Source: Galbula dea
Taxonomy: Eukaryota; Chordata; Aves; Piciformes; Galbulidae
DNA length: 64,000 nucleotides
NCBI GenBank assembly: GCA_013399015.1
Contig: VWZX01010004.1
Location: 868,001 to 932,000, forward strand
Direction of reading: 5' to 3'
Shown here piece by piece: positions 14,318-26,503 of this stretch. Position numbers and translations under genes: made by a program. The notes beneath the pieces were generated by a model that did not search any database, was not told the origin of the DNA, and saw nothing but the letters and a program-made list of their open reading frames with translations. Within the stretch, counting starts at the first letter, position 1. Every line of letters starts with the position of its first letter.

Positions 14318-15913
14318 TATAAGGACTTACCACTATGGCATCAGCACTATAGTATTGTTCATTTCAGCTTCTTTTCTGAAGTTGACAGACCTCTGTTCCT
14401 TAGCATAGCACTATATTTTTGCATTATTTTCCTGACTGCCTTGAACCATAGAGATCAGGAGAACTGAACTTTATGGATCCCACTAAGAAACTTTCACAGC
14501 TTATCAAAATTTCCTTCAACCAGTCACCTCGATGTACAGAAGAAGTAATAAATGCAGTATAATATATTTGAAAACATTTCTTTTCTCTGGCTGTGTCTGT
14601 CTCAGTAGGAAATGATCCCAACAATACAGAACAGACAAGCCTGGTAAGTCTTAAAAGGTATCTTATACTTCGGGGTCAAAGCATTTTTGACTTTCTTTTC
14701 CTTCACCACAGCAATGGACAGCGTGTGGTAGCTCAGCATGCTTACCACTACCTTCTCACCTCCAACTCTCCAGTTCGTAGCAAGAGCAAAGCAGAGGAAC
14801 ATAAAGGAGGATTCTACCACAAGGATCATAGAGAAAGACCTATTTTTCATCCCCTTTGTACACAACAACCCTTCTGATTACTGGCATTTTGTTCCTCTTC
14901 CCTTTTTTTTTTTTAATTCTCCACAGTATCGATTTGTACAACAGCTACAAAGAAGTTCATTCAAAAAGGGAACAGACAACAAAATAAAGTACTGCTAATC
15001 AGAAGAGGATCTGTAGTAATTACCAACATTTGATTGAAACCCAAGTATATCAAGTAGTGATAGCTGAAGAGTTCATTGATTCCAGAGCGATTGCAAAAAG
15101 GTAAACTATCCAACACCTCGTCAGCTTTATGTTCAGCAGCATCTTCCAAACATTGACACTAGAAAGCAATCCACCTTAGTCACATCAATGGTAAATTCAC
15201 AATGATCCATCTCACCATAATCCTACCTCTTTCAACTTCAAAATTCAAAAGCAGTATTTCTTTTCAAATCCCACTTACAAGTAAGAAATTTTTTTTCCTA
15301 TATTTTTATTATAATTGACCCAAACCAAATAGTATCATAGACGACCACAGTAAGCTAGCCTGGTTTACCAGCTGCTCAGAGCAACAGCTGAGAGGAGTTA
15401 CAAGATCAGAGGTCATTATATGCTAAGATGATTCACAGCATCCTTAAAAAGGGACATAGAGCAAAAGTCATACTCAAATGTCCTGTCTTACTGTTCTACT
15501 TCATCTCTCACCTTCTGCACTAAAACATGTGTCTCCATGTGCATATCTTTGTCATCTTCTCCTAATGATTATTCAAAGCTTTATATTCTTCCCTCAACAA
15601 TCCTAATAATATGTTTTGACAACTTCAGCTCCATGACAATCATCCTTTGGGGAATCAAAAGAACATCTATTATTAGCTAGGAATATAACCTCGCAGAAAG
15701 CACAAACCCAGGATTGTCGTCAGGCTGGTTTTTTTATGAAACATCTGATTGAAATCTCATATAGGGGCTGACAGGAGGGACAGTGCTGTTCACTGAACAG
15801 GTAGTAGTGACCTGGGTGGTGTGTGTGTCTAACAGCATCGCTGAGTATCTGTGGGCTCCTGGAACATCACTGCTATGACTACTTCTACCATTATTTGTTT
15901 CACCGTTTTCTTT

Positions 15914-16553
15914 GATTCAGTCACAGTATCACCTGAACTGGAAGGGACCTACTAGAATCACTGAGACCGGCTCCTTAACCTATGCAGGACACCCCAAGAA
16001 TCACAAAATGTGCCTGAGGTTGTCATCCAAATGCTTCTTGAACTCCATCAGGCTTGGTACTGAGCCTACTTCCCTGGGAAGGCTGGCTCCAGAGCCCAAC
16101 CACCCTCTGGGTGAAAAATGTTTTTCTAATCTCTAGGTTGAACCTTCTCTGACTCAGTTTTACGCAGTTTCTCCTAGGCCTATTACCATCCACTAGATTG
16201 AGAAGATCAGTCCCTGCCCCTCTGCTATCCCTTGTGAGGATGTCAAGATGGCTATGAGGTCTCCTCTTAATCTCCTCAAGGCTAAACATACCAAGTGACC
16301 TCAATCTCTCCTCATAAGGTTTCCCCCTCCAGAGCCCTTCACCGTCTTTGTAGCCCTCCTCTGGACAGTCTCCAACAGCTTAATGTCTTTCTTATATTGT
16401 GGAGCCCAAAACTGCACCCAGTACTCAAGGTGCAGCTGCACCAGTGCAGCGTGAAGCAGGACAATCGCCTCCCTTGACTGGCTGGCAATGTTGTTCTTGA
16501 GACACGCCAGGACACAGCTGGCCCTCCTGGCTGCCAGGGCACGCTGCTGACTC
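15914..16553 (-). mobile_element. CR1 LINE 3' fragment, antisense, about 640 bp
   Basis: Reverse-complemented, this is a well-preserved CR1 3' end, 5'-truncated as usual for the family. It carries the characteristic blocks for 'cagttttgggctccacaata', 'ccagaggagggctacaaag', 'aaaacatttttcacccagag', 'ccttcccagggaagtaggct' and a 3' terminus with 'gtaggtcccttccagttcagg'. It keeps no intact reverse transcriptase frame. Short open frames across it (for example 15912-16136, 16023-16304, 16339-16542) are not genes. It is inserted opposite to the local plus strand, so it lies in the same orientation as PTPRN2 transcription. Confidence 0.92.
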
Positions 16554-17590
16554 AGTCAGTGAAGGAGGAACAATCTCTCATTGTGTTGGTACCATGTTTA
16601 ACACAACAGGATCCCATTTTCATGCAAAAGTTAACACCGGTTACAGTAGCAGCAAAACCACTGATGGAAAAGCAGCTACTGCTTCCTTCATCATTTAACA
16701 AGCTTATTTTACCTTATTCTTCACAGAGTTATGAACACCTAAACATTTCAATATGAAAATAAACAAGACTGGTAAGAATCACTGTAAACTAATGAAGGAT
16801 TTTAGACTTATGTAGCCTTGTTTATCTCCTGGTTTTCCAAAAGAAAAAATAAATTCACAATCACATCTTTTCCATTGCTGGGTCTGCTTAGCAACCTTAC
16901 ATAATGAATAATGACAGCTGATGTTTCTTTTTTTTTCTTTTTAAGTATCTTAGACTAAACCAAAACTTTGGAATCAATATTGTTTCAATAAGGTTTATGA
17001 AATCTTTTTACTGGTGAAAAGCACCACCATATATCCTAAATTTCACGTAGATATCTGAATATTGTCGCAGAAAGACATTCTTCCTGCTAATCAAAGGCAG
17101 ACTGTAATCACAGCACTAGTTTAACTGTTGTCAGTTAATGCCATAATTCCATGTAAGAGTAGCTCTGACTATGTAAATAACTGCAGACACATGAACTGCA
17201 CCTAGGTCACTGAAAATCTAATTCCACTGCCTCAAATTTACCAGAAAATCACAAGGGCAATCACCAGAGGATCACTGACCATACTAGAATATGATCATTC
17301 TTTCTAATGACATTCCCAAGCCATACAGGATGTTATCTGTTTTGCTCAATTTCCACACAAAATAGTTTAACCAATATTAATGCAATTTCCAGTTTAATGC
17401 TCCCTCACCCAAATGCTTTCTCTCCCCACTCCAACAATCAACAATCTCTTCTTTCCATCTCATTTGAAGCAGTGATTTTCTGTCAGAGATGTATAACATA
17501 TACCTGGGGTAATTCCTTAGTGCTATTGAAGAATATTTCAACTTTAGGTCTGCAAGATGCCTAATAAGACAGTTCCACACACTGAGAAAG

Positions 17591-17604
17591 AAAAAAAAAA
17601 AAAA
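17591..17604. repeat. Poly-A run
   Basis: Fourteen consecutive A, preceded by GAAAG. It may be an old retroposon tail, but no retroposon body was recognised next to it. Confidence 0.85.
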
Positions 17605-20600
17605 GTTGGAAAAGTAAAGCCCATAGGTTTATTATACTGCTGTTAGCTTTGAGTAGACAACAGTGACCACTCCAAAGGAGATGTGATTTGAATCTTGTAT
17701 TAGCTTAGAACTTTGTTCAGAGACAGGGGCTCTGCTTAAAAAACTTTCTAGAAAATATTTCCCAGCAACTTTCTTTCCTACCCATTCACCTAGGAAGAAG
17801 AGCTATATGAGAAGCCCTGGGAGCTCCAGGCTGCCAGCAGAGAGTTAGACAATCCTGGAAATTGTTCAATGCACAGGAGACGAAACTCTGAAGACTTCAA
17901 GTAGGTTGTGCTTCTCAAGCCACTGGGATTTCTAAAATAATGAGTTATATACAATTATTTCAGAATGATCAAAATTGCACTCCATATATCAGCCCACATC
18001 CCCCAAGACAACATCTCTCAAATGTTACAATTACTCACAGATGAGAAATTCCAATATTTGGTTAGTTCCACTCTAAATCCATTGTTCTGCAGTTTGCTCT
18101 GGCTGAATCCTCCTGTTATGAAACTACTTACTTAATTTATTCCAAGATACAAAAATGGCACATTAGTCAAAATATAATAAAACAGCCAAATGTATTAATG
18201 GAATTTTAACTGCCTTTCCAGTGAATCACAATGTAGACACACAGTATACTGAAATATGACAGCCATACAATCCATTTCAGAGAACATACTTTCAAAAACA
18301 ATTTTAAACAATGACCAGTCTGAAGCTTAAATCCCTTATCAGACTCTCTCATTTCTCTGGACTTCTTTCCTCCCTTATCATGTGCTTAAACTTCAGTTAA
18401 AAAAAAACGTCAGTAGGAAACAATCACAAAGACTCAGTTTTACATATGTAAAAATTTCTATTCTAAGCTCTTACCCTACCCCCATTTCACAGGATACCAA
18501 TTCCTTTTGGAATAATGTTTTCTAGGTTTAGGATTCTAAGATTAATCTCTTTTTCCTTCTCAGAAAGTATTTCAGTACCCTAATTGGCATTTCAAGAGAA
18601 AATCAAAATCCCACCTTTCCTTTTATATGCATGCTTCACTCTTTGGAACAGAACTAAAGCTGAAAAATTGAGGTTTGAAAATAGAAAATAAACCAGAAAA
18701 TGATTTATCATTCTATATTGTACTGAAAGCAATTTGGGTTTGGATTTGATCTTACTAGTAAATCCTTGAAAAAACCCTAGCATTGTGCAGTTCTTTCATC
18801 TAACAATGTGTGATCTCAGAGAATAGTCTGTGGAATGTTTCAAGGAACTTGTTTAGATATATTTATTTTATTGCCATGCTCATGAAAGAGGAGAGCCTTT
18901 CTTCCTGACACAGATTTCTATAATCCACTGTAAGGCATTGAGGCTCCTTCCTGCAAAACTACAATCTGCTTCTGAAGGGAGCTGGTATTCTTCATTCTTA
19001 CTGGAGTTACCTCATGCCTTTCAGAAACAAGGTCTTGCTCAGTTCCAGTCATCTGAATTGCCCATAACTTCTCAGCTGAGGAAATAAATGTCTAGTTCTA
19101 AATTAAGACTATAAAATAGTAAAATTTTATATGTGGGCATTCAGTTAGAGTCATTATCATGCAAACATTTAGACACACACAGGTGTAGAAGTAAAATTTG
19201 AATGTGACATCCATGTTGGCAGTGACTGATAGCTTGCACAGCTGTTGAATGAATGTAATGTTTTGCAGCTAATGTTACTTCTTGTGAAACCTATCAGTTT
19301 TCCCACAGTGCTTTTCTTTTCCTTCAAATGTATTTATAAATAGCTGTGGAGAAATAATGTATATTGTACAATCATTTCTCTGTGAATACCTTGACAAAAT
19401 TGACTTGTGTCCCTTAAGGCAGATTAGAAGAACTACCACTTAATGGTATAGATGATGGATGAAGTAAACAGCTTTAGACCTGGGAGTATAATCCGACTTC
19501 TAGAATCTGCTAGCGTAGCAAGAAGCTCATTTTCAGCATTTAGACAGCACTCACTATCAGTCTACACCATGTAAATGGGAGGAAAGAGGTTGTGTTTTGG
19601 GATGCAGAATGTACTGTGAAAAGAAAAGGGGCTATGCCTCTAATCAGAGCATCTCCCTTGTGAGCACTTCAGACCCACTATGGGCAGTGCAAAGGCTTGA
19701 ATCAATTATACAGTAATAACATTATAATCCCTGGAGATATGGACAGAGGAACACTTACCAGTGGCAAAACTTCTTTTTCTTCACTCGTCAAAAAGAAAAA
19801 TAATTATTTTCTCCTCTCAGTTTAGTTTCTCCCAAATCTACTAGGTAAAATTATTCCTTGTGCACAGGGTAATACAAGGCTAATTTACTCCTCATTTCCC
19901 ATTTAAAGAGCATTCATAGGGAAGCACTCGGCCCTAGCCTTTTTGTTTATAGCTGGGAGTGGCAAAAAGGTGTTTTTAAGGGCATTTAAACCTTGAGATA
20001 TCTATTCAGAAATGGAGGAGATGGATTAGGTACTTCAGCCAAAATACAAATGTCTTGGTTCGCTAATTTGGAAAACACTGAATTCAACTGTTCATCATTC
20101 AGTTTAGGGCCTGTTCATGCACTGGGTTCTCTACTGAAACCAGCTGCAAAGGCAGAGATTTTTGGTAGACAGGTTTTTGTAAACTGAGCACATGGAACTG
20201 GATCACAAATCTTAAAGCCTACAACTGTTAGTAAATAAAAAGTAAACAAAGCTCCTGCATGTAAACTCACTACTGTACCAACTGAAAATATCCTCAGGGA
20301 GAAGTATCAGACAACTGATGCAAATGGTGAATTTGAGGATACTGGTCTTAGAGCCATTCCTTGCATAAAGACTACATTTTATCATAAGTAGTTAGATTCC
20401 TACCGTAAATGACCAATAAACTCAAAATATTTCCTTTATGAAAAGAGAAGAAAAGCAGCAAACTTAATAAGGCTTTCACATTGTAAGCTATTTCACATTA
20501 GGCTGTCCAAACACATAGGACTTGTTCAGAAATTATTTAAGTATTAATACACAACCCACTTTACTTCTAATGATGAATATGATGAAATCACTAAAATTAA

Positions 20601-22624
20601 AACTCAAGTATTTTCAATAAACAGGGTAAGCACAAAGTTCATACCTGAAAAATCTGATCAAAGTTTTAGGTAAGGGTTTAGTATTTTTAATGCCAAAAAG
20701 AAAAAAAAAAAGCCAAAAGAGTGAGGTTCTAAAATTGACTGTAAACAGCATATTCACACAGCAAATGGACAAGCATAGAAAGATACTGAAGGTAGCACTA
20801 GCAAAGTTATAATGTGTACAAACAAAGCACTGTAGAACTTAGTAGGGCTAATTAACCCAGGAAAAGCACTATGCCAACACAGTTATATGTTGAATCCTAT
20901 CCAAGCTATCTTGTTCAGTGGTAACCAAGATGCAAAGATATAAAAGCACACTCTACTTCTCTAACAAAGACAAACACATCTTCGAATTTTTAACTAATTA
21001 TTTTAACATTACAGTTTCTACCTGGATTCACTCTCTTGAGAAGTGGCTGAGCATGCTGAAAGCTGAACCTGTTGACCTGTTCATAAAAATCAGTGTATTC
21101 ATTTCTGTGGTAGTAAGGGAAGGAAAATTAGGGACAAGATGTTGGAGGAGAATAGACAATTGATTTAGAGTGTTTTGAACACTGTTCTTGGTTAAATAGT
21201 CTTTGCAGGTTATAGCAAGTATAAGCAGGTACTGGATCTTCTCTTTTCTGTAGTAATCTCACTTTTTCCAAAAACCTGATAAACAGCAGAAGGGTCTTGC
21301 TTCAATAGAAACAATGAATAAGGGGAAGTAAACTGGAAAACTCTTAATGACAGCTGTTGACTTTATTGTAATGTTCCATTCACTATCTTTGCTATTGGGC
21401 AATTTCTTCCTAGGCTGTTTCTACTTTCCGTGGCAAGGTTTGATCTCTGATAGGGGGCAAATAGAGACCATCACACAAGGCTGCTTTTCCATGAAGTCCC
21501 CCAGGTTTAAGCAAGCACCCAACTCTGCTTTGAACAGGATAACCAAGAGCAAACACAACAGCAGAATTCAGCCCATAAAACTTGCAGCCTAATTGCCTAT
21601 TGCAGTCAAGGTGAGATTTCACACAGCCCTCACTGCTTCTCACATCGCCCTTCCAAGTCACTGCTCCAGGCAGAGCATCATGTCCAGGTGAGCCTGCCTC
21701 GACCTGAGGTTTAATTAAGAGGGAGATTGTGTGCTTTCCAGTTCCCTTTCATTTTAGCATATTTCCCTTCCTTTGTTAAAAGCAGTTTGAGACTTTCTTC
21801 CCTTCCTCTATCTCTGTCTCCACCCAGACAGTCCCAGTCTCAGCTCTCCAAGAACATGTGCTGTGCTAGAACTGCAACACGATTTTGTTGAAAAAGCAAC
21901 CAGGATGCCAAGGAGGCCTTGGGAAGAAGCTTTGTTCATTAACTCTGTTAACAATTATAACTTCTTTGTAGAGCTACATGATTACCTCTTTGCCTGCAGT
22001 AACGAGGTTAGTGCCCTCAGTGCCGAATCCCTGGGCCCCATCTCCACAGACAGCCGACGTGCCTGTATAATGCAGGCATCTTTCCCTACATGAGACAAAT
22101 TTTGCTCTGTTTAACACTGGATTTCTCTAACAGAGAGTGGAAGGACTTTTAAAAGCAAAATCCAAATTGGCAGTTATCTTTTTTTTTTTGTCAGCCATTG
22201 CCACAGTATTGATTTTATTTCTAAAAGTTATTCTAAATTAAAATGTATATTCACAATTGCATTGAAAAATTTTATAGTCATGCTTTCCCCCCACCTTCCC
22301 CCTGATTTTTCCATACAAGAGCTCTTATAGTCTTTAGCACAAATAGGTGCCTCTTTCAAAGCAGCAGAACGTTCTTTAACACTTCCTTCTTGCAGTGACA
22401 GGTCATTTTGAACGCTTGCTCAGCCCTGCCTGTATCTGATACTCTTGACACTAGACACGCAGGTTTTAACAGAATTTCTAAAAGGGCTGCTTGAAAGAAA
22501 GAGTAACCTGACTGAAAGAAAATGTTACTAAAAGATCTCTCAAAGTACTTTTTATGTGAAAATCTGTTGTGTAGCCACACCAACTCTATACATACTGTTA
22601 TAGCTCCCAGTAAAAATGAAAAAT

Positions 22625-22660
22625 AGAAGAGGGGGAAAAAAAAGAAAGAAAAAAAAGAAA
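22625..22660. repeat. 36-nt homopurine tract
   Basis: An uninterrupted run of A and G (including GGGGG followed by A-rich AAAG units) on the plus strand. Homopurine tracts of this length can adopt triplex (H-DNA) structure; here only the base composition is seen. Confidence 0.85.
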
Positions 22661-22993
22661 TCACCTTGGGGGAGAGTTTATAGAAGCCTGGAAGATAACA
22701 TTTAGCTAAGAAAGTAATCATGTTCTCTGTTATTAGATATGTTATTGCACTTCATAGAAAATAGTTTACAGTGAAGATATTTCAAAATAACAAATATGCT
22801 ATTTGGTTTCCCTTGTTATATATTTTTGTGTTAAGAAAATGAAGGGAATAAAGCAATTTCTATGTATAATGCAAGAATGAAAAATAATTCAATGTCAAAA
22901 TATTACTAAATCAAAATGTATTAAGCATAAAATAATTTTTATTACTGTTAGTAGCAACTTTTAGTATGAAAGCACTGGAAAATTATAGCATGC

Positions 22994-23007
22994 TTTTTTT
23001 TTTTTTT
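22994..23007. repeat. Poly-T run followed by CCAG
   Basis: Fourteen T, then CCAGCTGAG. It superficially resembles a plus-strand splice acceptor, but no open exon with a donor follows, and no plus-strand gene is recognised here. Confidence 0.8.
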
Positions 23008-24476
23008 CCAGCTGAGATTAATATGCTGCCCTATGTGGGCTGGAACACAGTGTCTGTCAGATAGCATAAAGCCAAACTGAAGAGCTGATAAGGACAACAG
23101 TTAAATAAGTATAATGGATTTTATATGGGTGTGGGAGGAATTTAGGAAAGAAAATTGTCCAAATTAAGTTTGTGTGTCTGTCAATGAAATTTATATTGTT
23201 CTTCTTGCAGAAGGTGTCTATCATCTTTAAAATCCAGAGGTGATCAAGGCATCTGTGCCTGAAACAGCACACTCCTCCTTAGAGCCACGCTGGATTATTG
23301 GTTTAATGTTAAATAGGCTCAGAAAGAAGGAAGCTAAAAAGGAACAGTAACAAAACAACTGCTTTGTATAGCATCTTCAGTTTATCACTGGTGGTCTCTC
23401 ATTCAAGAATTGGCTGAACTCAGGTTCAGTAATTAACTCTTACATTTTTATTGGTCTAACTTATTCAGAATTATATCGAAACTCCAATTCACCAGAACAA
23501 TTATATTGTCTTTTCCATGTTAGAGGGAAAAAAACCCAACAAAAATCCAAAAGAGCGCACCACAATGCTGTTAAATCTCCTCCTACCACTGCAAGCAATT
23601 TTTAATATTCCATACCATTTTGGAATTACTCCTTTTCCCACCTTAAGAAATCATGACATTTTTTGGTTTTGACATATTGCTCAATACTAAATGAGAATCT
23701 TACCAGAAAATAAATCCATAGTTGTTTTCATGACAGCAAATTACATGCCAAAGTGTGACATTTAAATGTTGAATTTTAATGGCTTGTCAGCACAAGTGAA
23801 ATGCATTTAAAAAAATTAATACATGAGAGAACAATGTGTCTGTCTATAACATAATTCTGTTCACAGCAGACATGAATGGTAAATACAGTGTCAAATGTAT
23901 TCTATTTCTCAAAGCACATCTTCATTTAGTAAGAAAGGAGCTATATGAATAGGGGTTAAATTGTCCTCTCCTGCTAGCACAGTGGATCGCTGCTGCAGTC
24001 ATACTGGTCAGGAAACTTCTATCAAAATCCATTTTTATGAGGTTTCCACATGCATGCCATTTTTAGCATATGCATTAAAAGGTGAACTGGACAACTTGGG
24101 GACACAGAGGAACGTCCACCACCTCATAACAAGCACCCAGCCATGACTGTCACACACTTTCTGCCTTTTTCCCTTGACTGTAGGCAGTGACAACACTGAT
24201 TTTCAGAAAGTAGATTAAATGATTGACTAAAAATATTCTAATCACATTTAGTCACATGCAAACATTTCCTCTCTGCTGTTTATCTTAAACATTTCCATCA
24301 ATAATTTGTTCACTTGCTTCCAATAAATACTTTGCTGTGTAAAATCTTGATATAGCAGCAGTAAGGAGAATTCCCTCTTCTTACAATGATATAGTGATCC
24401 TATTTCAGTGCTTTTGCCTATATATAAGGTCCCTTAGGATCTTTGGATTATTTAATAATCTATAAAGGAGGTGTGA

Positions 24477-24500
24477 TGTTCATATATATTGGTATGAACA
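24477..24500. repeat. Small inverted repeat (8-bp arms)
   Basis: TGTTCATA at 24477-24484 is matched by TATGAACA at 24493-24500 with an 8-nt spacer. It sits in AT-rich DNA and may be chance. Confidence 0.45.
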
Positions 24501-26490
24501 TATTTACAGGCTAACCTATATTCTCAGATCAATGAAAATCTGTGAAGAATCAGGTTCTTGACAACATGTGGCAATCTGAGAAAGTAGAAAGTTGACCACT
24601 GAAAAATGCAAATTTGCATACATTGGACAAATAATCTGTCTATACTTCACTACAAACCCGTTTAATTATCTTCTTTTAGGCTTGGGGGGACAATAAAAAA
24701 TGCTGAGAAGCAGAGGAAGGCTATAATTAATCCTAAAAAATTATCATGTCTAAATGCCTTGTTAAAATATTCTGAGCAGTTTTGCCCTGCTTATGCAAAA
24801 CCAAAGCAAGAACTATCTCAATATGGGACAATTAGAATGATTAAAGAAATAGAAGGCATGTTTATGAAGACAGACTGGAATGGCTCTTGTTAGTCATTTA
24901 TTCCTTTATACATGAAGCACTTATTCCTTTCTACCTGAAGCCTTTATTTCCTCTTGTACATGTCCACCTTCACAGAAGTACTGACTCCCTTCAAGCATTC
25001 TCTGCTGCTTTCTCCTGCAATGCAGTCCCATTCTCCTTATGTCACCACAGGTCCCATCCCAGTGTCTGTATTTGTCACCTTTATTTACCGTTCTTATTTT
25101 TCTGAAATGTTCATTCTTTTTCAGGTGCCTCCCTGCACCTTGGGGCTGGTTTCAAATATCTCTGTAGTGCTCAGCCAAACACCTTTCCCAAACCATTGAG
25201 TGGTCACTCCCTCCAGAGAGGTATCCACTTGAGAGTCTCTCCTTGACCCAGTCACTGATTTCCACACAGTTCATGGGTACTGAATGTATTTGAGACTCTG
25301 CCTTTCTGTCAGATTGGCTAATAAACTAAAAAACAATTGAAAGACTGAGTTGAGCTAATACAATTGGGCAGGCAGTGCCCAACCTTACAGCACGAAGTTA
25401 AGAAAACCCAGCAAAATCACATCAGGTAAAGAAGTAGAGAGGAACTCACTGATACATGATTTCACAGAGTTCCCAGCAGGAGACTAAGTATTTGTTTAAG
25501 TAAATACAAAAATATCCAAAGTTCTATCAGTCAAGAGCAACAGATCTCTTGTAACACAGGAGAGAGTTACCTTGCTGCACCGTCTTACTGCTAGCTAATG
25601 CAGGAGAGGAAACGTCCAAATTATAGAACCTATAGAGCCTCCAATGTCTTCTTCACATAATTTGCCAGAAATAAGATACAGACTTGGATGAACCAATAAG
25701 GAATAGGAATTTTCCCACTTTCCTGGACATCAAAGTACACAGATTTACATTGACCAGTACATTTCTCTGATCCCTTGCAGTTTGTTATTATTCCATGTAC
25801 AGAAACTTCTTTCCTAATACACAAAACCATTCCTTCTCCCCCAGGAAGACGCATGTGACTTCTACCAGCCTTGTCAACTTTAGAGGCTAATACCTCACCC
25901 ACAAAACAATTAGTGCATTGGAAACAGCAAAGCATAATTCTATAAATTCCTCAACAATATGCCTCCATCTAAGGAGCACATCAGTTCAGCTCCTATGCTT
26001 GTTCAATCCCTGCCTTTTATACTTCAGAAGAAAGGCTGACACATCAGAAACATTTTTTCCAAGTATATCAGCTATTACAAAAATCATATTACCTCTTCCT
26101 GCAAAGCATACATCACTCAAACTGATATTAACTTAGCTTTAACTTCTTTCATATTGCCCAAATCATATGACAATAAGTAACTTCAGATCACCTGCAGTAA
26201 ATCTAAGCAAGTTACAGTCCAGAGATGAAAGAGTTGCATTCATACCATCGCCACTCTAAAACATTTGTTCTGATAAATGTTATCTTGACACTCACCCTTA
26301 TGATAACATTTATTTAGTTTCAAGGTGTATTTTTAAAGGAGACTAACACCAGCTTTCTTATTCTTCAGCTTACGTCACTGCTATTTGTGGGTGAGACACT
26401 AAACTTTTGTACTTGGAAGACTATAGAACTCTGCCTCCCTTCAGGACTAAAGCCTTCACTTCCACTGCTGGCCTTGAGAAGCCAGCTGGG

Positions 26491-26503
26491 AAAAAAAAAA
26501 AAA
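26491..26503. repeat. Poly-A run
   Basis: Thirteen consecutive A flanked by GGG and GGTG. No retroposon body was recognised upstream. Confidence 0.8.

Larger units (their letters stand above)
7423..15913. other. Intronic DNA, mostly unrecognised
   Basis: Apart from the short simple repeats listed separately, nothing recognisable is seen. A few open frames of 60-122 codons (for example plus 13826-14194) show no family motif. No tRNA or snRNA-like structure was recognised. Confidence 0.6.

Noticed and set aside
22994..23016. Poly-T followed by CCAG as a plus-strand splice acceptor
   Set aside because: No open exon with a donor follows and no plus-strand gene is recognised.
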